Origin: Megascapheus bottae
Taxonomy: Eukaryota > Chordata > Mammalia > Rodentia > Geomyidae
DNA: 64,000 nucleotides
Reading direction: 5' to 3'
Assembly: GCA_024803745.1 (NCBI GenBank)
Contig: JANJXV010000099.1
Span: forward strand, 868,001 to 932,000
Under the pieces are notes generated by a model. It saw only the letters and a program-made list of their open reading frames with translations. It did not search any database and was not told where the DNA came from. Of the stretch, positions 1 to 10,900 are shown piece after piece. Position 1 is the first letter of the stretch, and every line of letters starts with the position of its first letter. A program made the translations under genes and the position numbers.

Positions 1-985
1 TAGCAATAAGGGAAATGAAAATCAAAACAACTTTGAGATTCCACCTGACTCCAGTCAGAATGGCCATTATCAAAAAATCTAATAAGAGATACTGGTGGGG
101 AAGTGACCAGGGGGGATCACACCTACACTGTTGGTGTGAGTGTAAACTCGTTCAACCACTAGGGAAAGCAGTGTGGTGGTTCCTCAAAAGACTGAACATA
201 GAGCTCCCCTATGATCCAGCAAATCCACTACTTGGCATCTACCCAATTGTCCAGAAAAAAGGACATACTAAAGCCACTACCACAATGATGCTCATCGCAG
301 CACTATTTACCATAGCAAAGATATGAAACCAAACCAGATGCCACTCAGTAGATGACTGAATCAAGAAGATGTGGTACTTATACACAATGGAATGCTATGC
401 TGCCATCAGAAGGAATGACATCGCCCCATTTGTAAGGAAATGGAAAGACTTGGAAAAATTCATATTAAGTGAAGCAAGCCAGACCCAAAGAAACATAAGC
501 TCAATGGTTTCCCTCATTTGTAACAATTAGTTCACATCTAGGACTCTCCTAGCAGAGGATTACAATAACTCAAAAACCTAGGTATATAAGGTCATATAGG
601 ATGAGGCTAAATGAAAGGATCTCTAGGATATGGGAACAAGAGCTATATCTTGTGTCATCGTTGCTCTTAATCTTCTGTGATTTTTGTCCTTAATCTACTA
701 TGTTATTTCTCATCTCTTATTTTGCCCTTTGGTTAATGTCAGATTGTTACTGTATCTGATTTTTCCCTGGCATATTGTATATATGTTTATTTGTTTATGT
801 CAAATAGGAAAGGGAAGGGGGGAAACAAGATGATTGGGAAGGGGAGGGGAGAGGGAACTGGGGACAAAAACATGTGGAGTGGAATAAATGTGTGAGAAGT
901 AATGCAGTCCACTACCTGTAATTGTAATCGTAACCCCTCTATACATTACCCTGAAAATAAAAATGAGACTATAAAAATATCTGTA
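1..985 (+). mobile_element. Old LINE-1 3' fragment (ORF2 C-terminus and 3' UTR)
   Basis: The fragment enters the window inside L1 ORF2. An open stretch at 15-326 carries the conserved ORF2 C-terminal signature ([14 protein letters not shown], then a Cys/His-rich segment and LVQPL). A TGA at 324-326 interrupts it, and recognisable ORF2 sequence continues to about 530. The rest is 3' UTR with a purine and G-rich tract (about 808-862) and an A-rich end near 950-975. It is clearly more diverged from the array copies than they are from each other, so it is an older, independent insertion and not an array unit. Confidence 0.85.
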
Positions 986-999
986 GAAAATGAGGTTGG

Positions 1000-1037
1000 A
1001 TGATGGAAACAACCAGATGCCCTACTACAAAAAATGT

Positions 1038-1087
<50 letters not shown>

Positions 1088-1650
1088 CACAAACGCACAC
1101 ACACACAATGGAATGATATATAGCCAACCGACAAGATAAAATAATGGCATTCTCGGGGAAGGAAAAAAATCATATTAACTGAAGTAAGCCAAACTCAAAG
1201 GAACATAGGCCCAAGAGTCTCCCTCATTTGTCAAATTCAGTAGAAACCTTGGGCTCTGCTACCAGAGATTTACAATAGAACAAAATCTAGAGACATCGTG
1301 ACAAATAGTATGACACTAAATGTAAGGACCTCCAAGATAAAGAAACAAAACTCATATAATGAGTGATTGTTGTCCTTAATGAACTATGTGATCTCTTATC
1401 TCTTTTGCTATCCCTTGGTTATATCATATTGTTACAATATTTCACCTTGTTTTCTGATATATTTCATATGTGCCTAATTGGTTATTTGAAATTTGATAGG
1501 GAAGGGGGGAAATGAACATGAATGGGGGTAGGGGAAGGGAAATGGGGACCATATCATTACATGGGGTATCAAAGTTTGAGAAGTAATGCACCTTCTATCT
1601 GGTGAATATAATGTAACCCTTCTATAAATTACAATAAATATAAATACATA
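1000..1650 (+). mobile_element. Second old LINE-1 3' fragment
   Basis: From about 1003 the sequence matches the ORF2 3' region (gaaacaaccagatgcc, then the codons around YTMEFY after the CA repeat, then tcatattaactgaagtaagcc). It continues into an L1 3' UTR with the gatagggaagggggg tract and an A-rich end (1630-1650). It is 5' truncated and in the same orientation as its neighbours. The (CA)n microsatellite sits inside it. Confidence 0.8.
1040..1107. repeat. (CA)n microsatellite
   Basis: An uninterrupted CA run (about 1040-1082) is followed by an interrupted part with two acaaacgc-type breaks. It ends in acacacaatggaat, which is the normal L1 ORF2 text tacacaatggaat, so the repeat grew from a short CA seed within the L1 fragment. 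Confidence 0.95.
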
Positions 1651-1664
1651 AAAAGATCTGCACA

Positions 1665-1760
1665 GAAAAAAATAATAATGGCATTTTTGGGGTAGTGGAT
1701 GAAATTAGAGTGAATCCTGTTGAGTGAGATAAGTCAAGACCAAGGAACAAAACTTCATTC
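1665..1760 (+). mobile_element. Short LINE-1 ORF2 remnant
   Basis: The text around 1676-1745 (a gatgaaattagag... core followed by gagtgagataagtca and a ccaaggaaca end) resembles the last codons of L1 ORF2, where array copies read ggaaagacttagaacaaatc...gaagtaagccagactcaaagg. It is short and diverged, so the call is tentative. The next bases, 1761-1895, contain nothing I recognise. Confidence 0.45.
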
Positions 1761-1895
1761 ATTCCGTGCTGATGAAACAAATATTTGCAATTCCTGAGGC
1801 CAATCACTTCATTGTGATGCACAATCAGCCAGCTTAGATCAATCTTCCAAAAAAGGAAAGGAACAAATGAGAAGCAATTAAGGTTTCCAAAATGA

Positions 1896-1985
1896 ACCAG
1901 GTGGTGGTGGCAGCTCACACTTGTAATTCTATCTACTCAAGGCCTGAAATCCAAGGATCTGGATTAAGTCTGTCTGGGATGAAGA
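1896..1985 (+). mobile_element. Geomyoid-type SINE fragment
   Basis: The segment begins with ccaggtggtggtggcagctc and continues cttgtaattctatctactca, then an aatccaaggatctggattaa segment. This is the head of the abundant geomyoid rodent SINE (ggtggctcacacctgtaatcctagctactca type). Only the head is present, and it is diverged. Confidence 0.6.
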
Positions 1986-2296
1986 TATTACTGTCTGTAA
2001 CATCATCTCTGTTATCACAGCCCAGCTGATACACTCTGCCCAACAGGTTCCAAACACCAAAGTCCATCTCCTAACTGAAATACTAACAAACGTACTCACA
2101 TATTATTTCCTCTTTGGGAGATAGTTGAAACATATACCAGAAACATTTCCCTGGCTTCAGAGTGGAAGTGGAAATATATACTCACTAGAATCCCATCTAG
2201 TAAATTACAGTCAATCATCATTCCTCACATCTTGTTAGTTAAATTGAACAATGAGTGTTTGGATCAGAAGCAATGTGTATGAGCATACATGTTGTA
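1986..2296. other. Unrecognised unique-looking sequence
   Basis: AT-rich sequence without a convincing open frame, repeat or RNA. It is probably ordinary intergenic or decayed repeat DNA lying between two SINE fragments. Confidence 0.5.
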
Positions 2297-2415
2297 AAAG
2301 TACTGTAATCCTAGCTACTCAAGATAAGCTGAGAACTGAGGATTCCAGTTCAAAATCAGCCACGCAATACATTCCATAAGATTTTTACCTCTAATTAACC
2401 AGCAAAAAAGAGAGC
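2297..2415 (+). mobile_element. Geomyoid-type SINE fragment next to the array edge
   Basis: It contains tgtaatcctagctactcaag, gaggattccagttcaaa and the diagnostic tctaattaaccagcaaaa segment of the same SINE family. The array begins about 65 bp downstream. The bases between (2416-2479) could be a decayed SINE end; I cannot assign them. Confidence 0.65.
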
Positions 2416-2479
2416 GTTGAATTGTGCTTAAAATGCCACAGCCCAAAGCTTTGCATTAAAGTACTAGGGGGTAGCATTC

Positions 2480-4349
2480 AGGATGCCCACTCCCTCCACT
2501 CCTTTTTAACATAGTACTAGAATTCCTAGGCAGTGCAATAAGGCAAGAAGCAAGCATAAAGGGGATCCAAGTAGGGAAAGAGGAAATAAAACTATCCCTC
2601 TTTGCCGATGACATGATTTTGTATTTAAAGAATCCTATAGACTCTACTCCCAAACTCCTTGAGCTGATTCAAAGATTTGGAAGGGTAACAGGCCATAAAA
2701 TGAACCCTCACAAATCAACTACCTTACTTTATGCCAACACTGAGAGGAACGAGGCAATAATCAGGAAAAAAATTCCTTTCACAGTAGCCTCAAAGAAAAT
2801 AAAGTACCTAGCAATTAGCTTAACTAAGAATGTAAAGGACCGTTTAGATGAAAACTTTAAAACCCTAAAAAAGGAAATAAAAGCAGAACTAAGGAAAGGG
2901 AAAAACCTCCCATGCTCCTGGATTGGAAGAAGCAACATTGTGAAAATGAGAATCTTGCCAAGGGCTATCTACAAATTCAATGTAATACCAATCAACATCC
3001 CAATGTCATTCTTTAAAGACATAGAAGAGGCAATTCAAAATTTCATATGGAATAATAAAAGACCCCGTATAGCAAAAACACTTCTTAGCAGAAAGAACAG
3101 CGCTGGAGGAATTTCAATTCCAAACTTAAGGCTCTATTACAGAGCTATAATTCTCAAAACAGCTTGGTACTGGCACAAGAACAGGCCTGAAGTCCAATGG
3201 AGTAGAACTGCGGACCCAGATATTAAACCACAGACCTACGGCCACCTAATCTTTGACCAGGGAGCCAAAAAAATAGAATGGAAGAAAGATAGCCTCTTCC
3301 ACAAGTTGTGCTGGCAGAACTGGTTAAACACCTGCAGAAAACTAAAGTTGGATCCTTCTTTGTCCCCTTGCACTGGAATTAACTCCAAATGGATCAAAGA
3401 CGTGGAGGTAAAAGCTGACACACTGAAAAGTTTACAGGAAGGAATAGGAGATACACTAGGCCTCCTTGGTACAGGTCGAAACTTTCTTAATAAGGACCAA
3501 GAATCACAACAAATCAGAGAAAGGCTGGATAAGTGGGACTGCATTAAACTGCAGAGCTTTTGTATGGCAACGGATATAGCTAGTAAACTAATCAGGAAGC
3601 CTACAGAGTGGGAGAAGATCTTCACCACCCAAACAACGGAACAAGGCCTCATATCTAAAATATATCAAAAACTCAAAAAATTGAATCACTCCAAAACTAA
3701 CCTCCAAAGTAACACCCATCCCATTACAAAATGGGCCAAAGACTTAAAGAGAGCCTTTTCTGAAGAAGAAACAAAAATAGCCTATAGACACATGAAGAAA
3801 TGCTCAACATCTCTGGTCATAAAAGAAATGCAAATCAAAACAAGTCTAAGATTCCACCTAACTCCAGTTAGAATGGCCAGGATCAGGAAAACGAATGACA
3901 ACAGATGCTGGAGGGGATGTGGTCAGGAGGGATCACTACTACACTGTTGGTGGGAGTGCAAACTCGTTCAACCACTATGGAAAGCAGTGCGGCAGTGCCT
4001 CAAAACGCTAAACATACAACTCCCCTATGACCCAGCAATTCCAGTACTTGGCATTTGCCCAACAATCCAGAAACAAGGGCCTACTATACCCACTAGCACA
4101 ACAATGTTCATTGCAGCACTATTCACCATAGCATAGATATGGAACCAACCCAGATGTCCCTCAGTTGATGAGTGGATCAACAAGTTGTGGTATTTGTACA
4201 CAATGGAATTCTACGCTGCTGTCAGAAAGAATGACATCGCCCCATTTGTTAGGAAATTGAAAGACTTAGAACAAATCATATTAAGTGAAATAAGCCAGAC
4301 TCAAAGGAACTTAGGCTCAGTGGTTTCCCTCATTCGTCATAATCAGTAG
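2480..4349 (+). pseudogene. L1 copy A: 5'-truncated ORF2 pseudogene
   Basis: ORF2 encodes the L1 endonuclease/reverse transcriptase. Only the part from the RT palm onward remains here. Sequence homologous to the other copies starts at aggatgcccactc (2480 on), the RQGCPLSP region, with the FADD catalytic motif just downstream (around 2601-2612). An open frame spans 2613-4136 and includes the thumb-side region and the C-terminal Cys/His domain ([16 protein letters not shown]). A lysine codon has become TAG at 4134-4136, and the ancestral stop is at 4347-4349. It carries more private substitutions than the interior copies (for example FHKLCW for FNKLCW, GICPTIQ for GIYPTIQ), as expected for an array edge that escapes homogenisation. 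Confidence 0.9.
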
Positions 4350-4763
4350 AAACCTTGGGCTCTACTAGCAGAGATTGGCAATAGAGCAAAAGGCCATATA
4401 TAAGGCCATATAATGTGAAGCTAATTGAAAGGACCTCCAGGATATTGACACAAAAGCCATATAATGAATGATTGTTGTCCTTAATGTACTATGTTGTCTC
4501 TCATCTCGCTTGCTGTCCCTTGGTTATCCCATATTGGTATAGTATTTCACTTTGTTATCTGATATATTGAATTTATTTGTATTTGGATATTTGAAATTTG
4601 ATAGGGAAGGGGGGAAAACCAAGACGAGTGGGGGGTGTGGGGTTGGAGGGAAATGGGTACCAAGACATGTGAAAGGGTATCAATGTATGTGAATTAATGC
4701 ACCTTCTATCTGGCAAATATCATCTAACCCTTTTACTAATTACAATAAAAAAATGAAAAAAAA
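4350..4763 (+). other. L1 copy A 3' UTR
   Basis: Follows the ORF2 stop. It contains a G-rich run (about 4600-4657, with several GGG blocks) typical of L1 3' UTRs and ends with an AATAAA-containing A-rich tail (4744-4763). Confidence 0.85.
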
Positions 4764-5399
4764 GAAAGTAGTAGTGTGTGGGGAGGATGATGGGGTCAAA
4801 TACATTTCTTCTTAGAAATTTACCTCATCTGGTTGCCCTGGATTTTCCTGGCCTTCTTCTTAGAGAAAGTTCTGTTATACTGGATTTGTGGCTTGGCAAT
4901 GATCTAGCATGTACATCTTCGAGTAAGACATCCACAACTTCCATGCCTGAGACTCGAGTTTCCTGACCTTTGGCAACAGCACAGCAACATCTTTCTTCCT
5001 CCTGAGCCACAGGTCAAGTGAGCTGGCTTGAGCTGGTTGTTAGTTACAGTGGCATGGTTACCAGGGTTCCATATACTGTTCCATTGTGAGGGAGGCAGGG
5101 TCACCTTTCAGGGCCCAATGACCAAAGATCCTTGCTCACAAAAGACCTCACCAAAGACATACTGGAGGCTGAATCTCTCCTCCAGTCCCACAATATACAT
5201 GTGGATGTAGTATACAGCACACCTTATTTGTCCAATCCCAATGTCTTCCACTAGGCCAGGCCCAACTACCAGTCTGGTCTCAGGCTCAAGGAGCCTTTCT
5301 TAGGTAAGATCCAAACTTAAGGGTCAATATTGCCCTCATCCTTTACAAAACATTTGCTTCACAGTGCCTTCTCTGCCTGCATTTTGCCCCTTGTCGAAT

Positions 5400-5587
5400 T
5401 TTTTTTGTTTTTGCTAGTCTTGGGACTTGACCTCAGAGTGTGAACATTGTTCTTGGGCTTTCTTTAGGCTTTAGCTGTCCCACCGAGCCACAGCACCACT
5501 TGCAGCGTTTTCTATGTATGTGGTAATGAGGAATCAAACCTGAGGCTTACTGCTTGGTAGCCAAGGACTCTCCCACTAGGTCAAACA
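5400..5587 (-). mobile_element. ID-related composite SINE, antisense
   Basis: Read on the minus strand it has an ID-like tRNA-derived head (tagtgggagagtccttggct), then gtggtgctgtggctc, then caagtcccaagactagca and an A-rich tail. It is diverged and so old; the tail forms the T-rich run at 5400-5412. Confidence 0.75.
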
Positions 5588-5611
5588 CACAGGGCATCTT
5601 GCACATATTTT

Positions 5612-5619
5612 TGACGTCA
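5612..5619. promoter_or_regulatory. TGACGTCA palindrome (CRE consensus)
   Basis: A perfect 8-bp match to the cAMP-response element core. It is present in all eight spacers of the window (others at 13027, 20448, 31700, 40325, 47727, 55146 and 62567). A match does not show function; copies this recent would keep it anyway. Confidence 0.35.
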
Positions 5620-5832
5620 ATCTACTAGGATATTATTAGGTTTCTGTATCCTAATCAATTTTTTCCTGATGATTAGCTTTGCTGTCATGTGTAAAAAATG
5701 CAAGAGGGAAAAACACAGAAGAATTAGTGAAATTAAAAAAAAGCATTAGACACAGTTAAGTCTTCATTCTTTGTAGGAGAAAGGATATTTGGATATGATG
5801 ATGATGATGATGACTTTATAATTACTATGTCA

Positions 5833-6038
5833 GGGTTGAGAGTTTGGCATAGTGGTAGAGTGCTTGCCTAGCATCCATGAAGGTCTGGGTTTGATTGCTC
5901 AGTACCACATAGATAGAAAATCTAGATGTGGCACTGTGGCTCAAGTGGCAGAGGGCTAGACTTGAGAAAACCCGAGGACAGGGCTCAGGCCCTGAATGCA
6001 AGCCCCAAGACTGGCAGAAAGATAAAAGAAAATAAAAA
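5833..6038 (+). mobile_element. ID-related composite SINE, sense
   Basis: It starts with ggttgagagtttggcatagt and gtagagtgcttgcctagcat, a pol III A-box-like tRNA head of ID type. A B-box-like ggtttgattgctc follows, then the geomyoid second half (gtggcactgtggctcaagtg, then caggccctgaatgcaagcc) and an A-rich tail (about 6020-6038). Confidence 0.85.
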
Positions 6039-6701
6039 TTCTTTTTACGAGCTAATTCACTCACAGCATTTGCTTCTGAAATCTTCACTTCTGCATCTTG
6101 TGAAATACCCCTTTCCCTCAACGTAGACAAGAAAAAGAGATCCATCCCATGGTCCACTGTGAGGCCACTGGTTGGGCTAAGAGCTAGTCGTGCAGCAACA
6201 CATAAGATTTATTCTAATACTTTCCAAACTTTGTACTCAAATATGCTACCTACTTACCAACTTATGTCAGTTATCCTTATGCTGTAAATTTTCTTCATTA
6301 CTACAATATTCTTACACTCCTACATTAATCCTCTTGCACCTCCCCTGACCTCTCTCATTCTTTTTTTCTATCTCTGGACCTATGCTCGTCTTTCAACCCT
6401 TATACTGCACGGATCTACACTTGATGGCTGTTGAGCAATATTGTATATGTAGGTGGTTAATTATTCTCTAGGCTCAGAGGGACTTAAAGACAATAGAGAT
6501 TGGATTGAGAGGCTTATTGTTTTGGGTACAAATCGCTTATCAGTGGTTGTATTAGGCTGGTCTGTAAGTGCACAAAAAGAAAGAGTGATAATACCAATCA
6601 AAACTTGTGAACATCTAGTGTCTGCCAGCGACAGAGGTCTAGGTTGGTTATATCTGAAAAACTATAAGCGTATTTAGTAGTAATCTTGCTCCCATTTTCA
6701 A

Positions 6702-7884
6702 ATGGGCAGAACAAGAAACTCAAGAAAAATGTCAAATCAAGAAACAACATCCCCCACCCAATGTAAACAGAAATGGAAGAGTCACTGGCAAACCTAGAGG
6801 AGAGTCTTCCAATTGCTACACAAATGCAATTGATAAACATCATTAATGAAAAATGTGAAAATATAAAGAAAGAGATAATGGAGGAAGCCATACCTGAACA
6901 AGAGGAAAGCAAAAACAAGGTGATAAGTGGAAAAGAAGAAGCCATAAAGGAGGCCATAATAAAGGTTTTTCAAAGAAAGATGGATGAATTCAAAGAATGC
7001 ACAAATAAAAACGTGACCAAACTCCAGCAAATGTCCAAAGAAAATAAAGCTACTGAGCTAACCACTCAAAAGGAAATCAAGGAGATAAAGAAATTCATAC
7101 ATGATCTAAAACAAGGGATGCAAGACATCAAAAGTGAGCAATTAGAAGCAAGGGAGATGAAAAATAAAGTAGATAGCTTTGATAGCAGGTTAGAAATTGC
7201 AGAGGAGAGAATTTCCGTGGCTGAAGATAATTTAGGTATTATAAAGAACAGAAAATGAGTCAATCCAAATCTAGGAAATATGAGAGAGCGCTTCAGGAGG
7301 TCCAAGATACAATTAGGAAGCCTAACTTAAGGCTAGTTGGTATTGAGGAGGGCGTGGAGAAAGAGGTCAATGGTATTGGAAATATACTTCAGGGAATCAT
7401 CTCAGAGAATTTCCCAAATATCCAGAAGGGCAGGCCCATCCAGATACGAGAAGCTTTTAGAACCCCAAACAGACCTGACCAGAAAAGAACATCCCACCGC
7501 CACATTGTGATCCGAACTGGATCAATAGAAACGAAAGGAAAGATCCTAAAGGCAGCCAGGGAAAAGGGATCAGTAACCTACAAAGGCAAACCAATCAGAA
7601 TAACCCCAGATTTCTCAGCAGAGACCATGCAAGCACGAAGTGACTGGAAGCATATATGTCATGCCCTTAAATCAAATAACTACCAACCAAGAATACTGTA
7701 GCCAGCTAAGCTCTCATTCATAACTGAGGGAACAATAAAAACATTCCATTCCAGGGAAAAGCTGCAACAATACGTCGAAACAAAACCAACACTACAGAGA
7801 ATTCTCAAAGATGCTCTATACATAGAAAACCAAAATAAATGCAATATAGGGAAAGAAAAGGCACCTAAACAGCATACCATCTAA
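6702..7884 (+). pseudogene. L1 copy B ORF1 pseudogene
   Basis: ORF1 encodes the RNA-binding, trimerising L1 chaperone. The ancestral ATG is at 6702. A 1-bp deletion near 6772 puts the start out of frame, so the open part is 6773-7258, a charged coiled-coil region rich in Glu and Lys. A frame change follows at an ATGA overlap (7255-7258). The second frame, 7255-7701, carries the RRM-like core (RKPNLRLVG ... HRHIVIR) and the start of the C-terminal domain (REKGSVTYKGKPIRITPDF). A TAG at 7699-7701 interrupts the C-terminal domain, which then continues in frame to a TAA at 7882-7884. The frame change and the TAG are common to the array copies; the 6772 deletion is private to B. Confidence 0.9.
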
Positions 7885-7932
7885 GGACCACAAGAACTGT
7901 CAAGAAACAGGCCCTACTAAAAGCTTTTAAAA

Positions 7933-10900
7933 ATGGTAGGAACTAATAAATATCTCTCAATCCTAACTCTCAATATCAATGGACTTAACTCTCCAATTAA
8001 ACGGCATAGGTTGTCTAGTTGGATCAAAAAGCAAGAGCCATCGTTCTGCTGACTTCAAGAGACACATCTTACCCTAAAACAATCATCTTTTGAAAGTGAG
8101 AGGTTGGAATAAACTCTATCAAGCTAACTGCCCCCATAAACAGGCTAGAGTTGCCATCCTCATATCAGATACAATAGACTTCAAACTAAAATTAGTAGGA
8201 AAAGACAAAGAAGGTTACTACATACTACTAAAGGGATCTTTCCTCCCAGAAGACATAACAATCCTAAATATTTACACACCCAATCCCGGAGCTCCAAACT
8301 TCATCAAGCAAACTTTACTTGCACTGAAACCATACATAGATCGAAACACAGTGATTGTTGGTGAGTTTAACACACCACTCTCACGTATGGACAGATCAAC
8401 AAGCAAAAACTCAACAGAGAAACCTTAGAACTGAACAACTATATAGACCAACTAGATCTAACAGACATCTGCAGAATATTCCACCCAGTAACACCACAAT
8501 ATACGTTTTTCTCAGCAGCACATGGAACATTTTCCAAAATAGACCACATCTTAGGCCATAAAGCAAACCTGGACAGATTCAGAAACACTGAAATTATTCC
8601 ATGCACACTCTCAGATCATAAAGGCATCAAATTGGAGCTGAACACACATCTCCACCAAAGAAAACCCTGTAACTCATGGAGACTGAACCACACATTGTTG
8701 AGTCAAAAACAATGGGTAATCAAAGAGATCAGAACAGATATCCAACTGTTTATGAAATTTAACAATAAGGAGCACACAAATATCAACTCCTTAGGGACAC
8801 AACAAAGGCAGTACTCAGAGGAAAATTTATAGCGTGGAGTGCCTACAACAGCAAGTTGGAAAAATGGCAAACCAACTAGTTAGTGTCTCACCTTAACCTC
8901 CTGGAAAAAGAGCAACAAACCAACCCTAAACCCATTAGGAGAAAGCAAATTATTAAAATCAAAGCAGAATTAAATGATTTGGAATAAAAAAAACTATAGA
9001 AAGAATCAACAAAACAAGGAGTTGGTTCTTGAAAGAATTAACAAAATTGACAAGCCCTTAGCAAATCTTACCAAAAAAAGAAGAGAGCATATCGAAATAA
9101 ACAAAATCGCAGATGAAAATGGTAATATCACGACAGAAATTACCAAGATCCAGAATATCATGAGGGAATACTTCTCAAACCTTTACGCCAACAAATTTGA
9201 GAATCTAGAAGAAATGGATGAATTCCTAGACAATATTAACATACACACACTGAACCAAGAAGAGCTAACCCAACTCAACAGGCCTATTTCAAGCTCTGAA
9301 ATAGAAATGGAAATTAGACAACTTCCACTTAAAAAGAGCCCAGGGCCAGATGGATTCACAGCTGAATTCTATAAGGTCTTCAAAGCAGAGCTCACACCAA
9401 TACTCCTCAAGCTCTTCAACGAAATTGAAAATGAAGGTTCTTTACTAAACTGATTCTGTGAAGCCAGCATATCCCTCATCCCCAAACCAGACAGAGAATC
9501 ATCAAAGAAAGAGATCTATAGACCCATTTCTTTGATGAACCTCGATGCAAACTTCTCAACAAAATACTGGCCAACCGTCTACAACAACTCATCACAAAAA
9601 ATGTACACTATGATCAAACTGGATTCATCACAGGGAGGCAAAGCTGGTTCAACATACACAAATCAATTAATATAATTCAACACATCAACAGGAGCAGGGA
9701 TAAAATCACATGATTGTCTCAATAGATGCGGAAAAGGCATTTGACAAGATCCAAAACCCCTTTATGTTAAAAGATGTGGAGAAACTAGGAATCCATGGAA
9801 CATTTCTCAATGTAATAAAGGCTGTGTATGAGAAACCCACTGCTAGTATTATACTTAATGGTGAAAATCTAAAGCCATTCCCTCTAAAATCAGGAACGAG
9901 ACAAGGATGCCCACTCTCTCCACTCCTTTTTAACATAGGACTAGAATTCCTAGGCAGTGCAATATGGAAAGAAGCAAGCATAAAGGGGATCCAAGTAGGG
10001 AAAGAGGAAATAAAACTATCCCTCTTTGCAGATGACATGATTCTGTATTTAAAGAATCCTATAGACTCTACTCCCAAGCTCCTTGAGCTGATTCAAAGCT
10101 TTGGAAGGGTAGCAGGCCATAAAATCAACCCTCACAAATCAACTGCCTTACTTTACACCAACACTGAGAGGAACGAGGCAATAATCAGGAAAGAAAATCC
10201 TTTCACAATAGCCTCAAAGAAAATAAAGTACCTAGCAATTAGCTTAACTAAGAATGTAAAGGACCGTTTAGATGAAAACTTTAAAACCCTAAAAAAGGAA
10301 ATTAAAGCAGAACTAAGGAAATGGAAAAACCTCCCATGCTCCTGGATTGGAAGAATCAACATTGTGAAAATGACAATCTTGCCAAGGGCTATCTACAAAT
10401 TCAATGTAATACCCATCAACATCCCAATGTCCTTCTTTAAACACATAGAAGAGGCAATTCAAAATTTCATATGGAATAATAAAAGACCCCGTATAGCAAA
10501 AACACTTCTTAGCAGAAAGAACAGCGCTGGAGGAATTTCAATTCCAAACTTAAGGCTCTATTACAGAGCTATAATTCTCAAAACAGCTTGGTACTGGCAC
10601 AAGAACAGGCCTGAAGTCCAATGGAGTAGAACTGCGGACCCAGATATTAAACCACAGACCTATGGCCACCTAATCTTTGACCAGGGAGCCAAAAAAATAG
10701 AATGGAAGAAAGATAGCCTCTTCAACAAGTTGTGCTGGCAGAACTGGTTAAACACCTGCAGAAAACTAAAGTTGGATCCTTCTTTGTCCCCTTGCACTAG
10801 AATTAACTCCAAATGGATCAAAGACGTGGAGGTAAAAGCTGACACACTGAAAAGTTTACAGGAAGGAATAGGAGATACACTAGGCCTCCTTGGTACAGGT

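Larger units (their letters stand above)
4764..6701 (+). repeat. Array spacer 1 (non-L1 part of the unit)
   Basis: Lies between the A-rich tail of copy A and the ORF1 start of copy B. 4764-5399 holds no recognised element. It has several short open frames on both strands, none with a known domain. An antisense SINE is at 5400-5587. A perfect TGACGTCA palindrome is at 5612-5619. A (ATG)6 microsatellite is at 5795-5812. A sense SINE is at 5833-6038. 6039-6701 is AT-rich and without genes; part of it could be a remnant L1 5' UTR, but I see no CpG-rich or monomer-repeat promoter. I found no clear target-site duplication that would fix the L1 5' end. Confidence 0.8.

Noticed and set aside
4778..5210. 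Small open frames in the spacer on both strands (about 60-66 codons), conserved in every unit
   Set aside because: They overlap each other in different frames, are broken or lengthened in some copies by single changes, and match no family I know. Conservation follows from recent duplication.
6453..6677. 74-codon spacer frame just upstream of ORF1 (also 13868, 21288, 41166, 48568, 55987) as an extra L1 ORF
   Set aside because: No recognisable domain, no homologue known to me in L1 elements, and amino-acid composition without a coding signature. It is identical between units only through duplication.
6500..6760. Target-site duplication marking the L1 5' end (comparing sequence near ORF1 with gaaagttgtagtg after the A tail)
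   Set aside because: Only a weak gaaag-type match near 6578-6590 was seen, too short to support a call.
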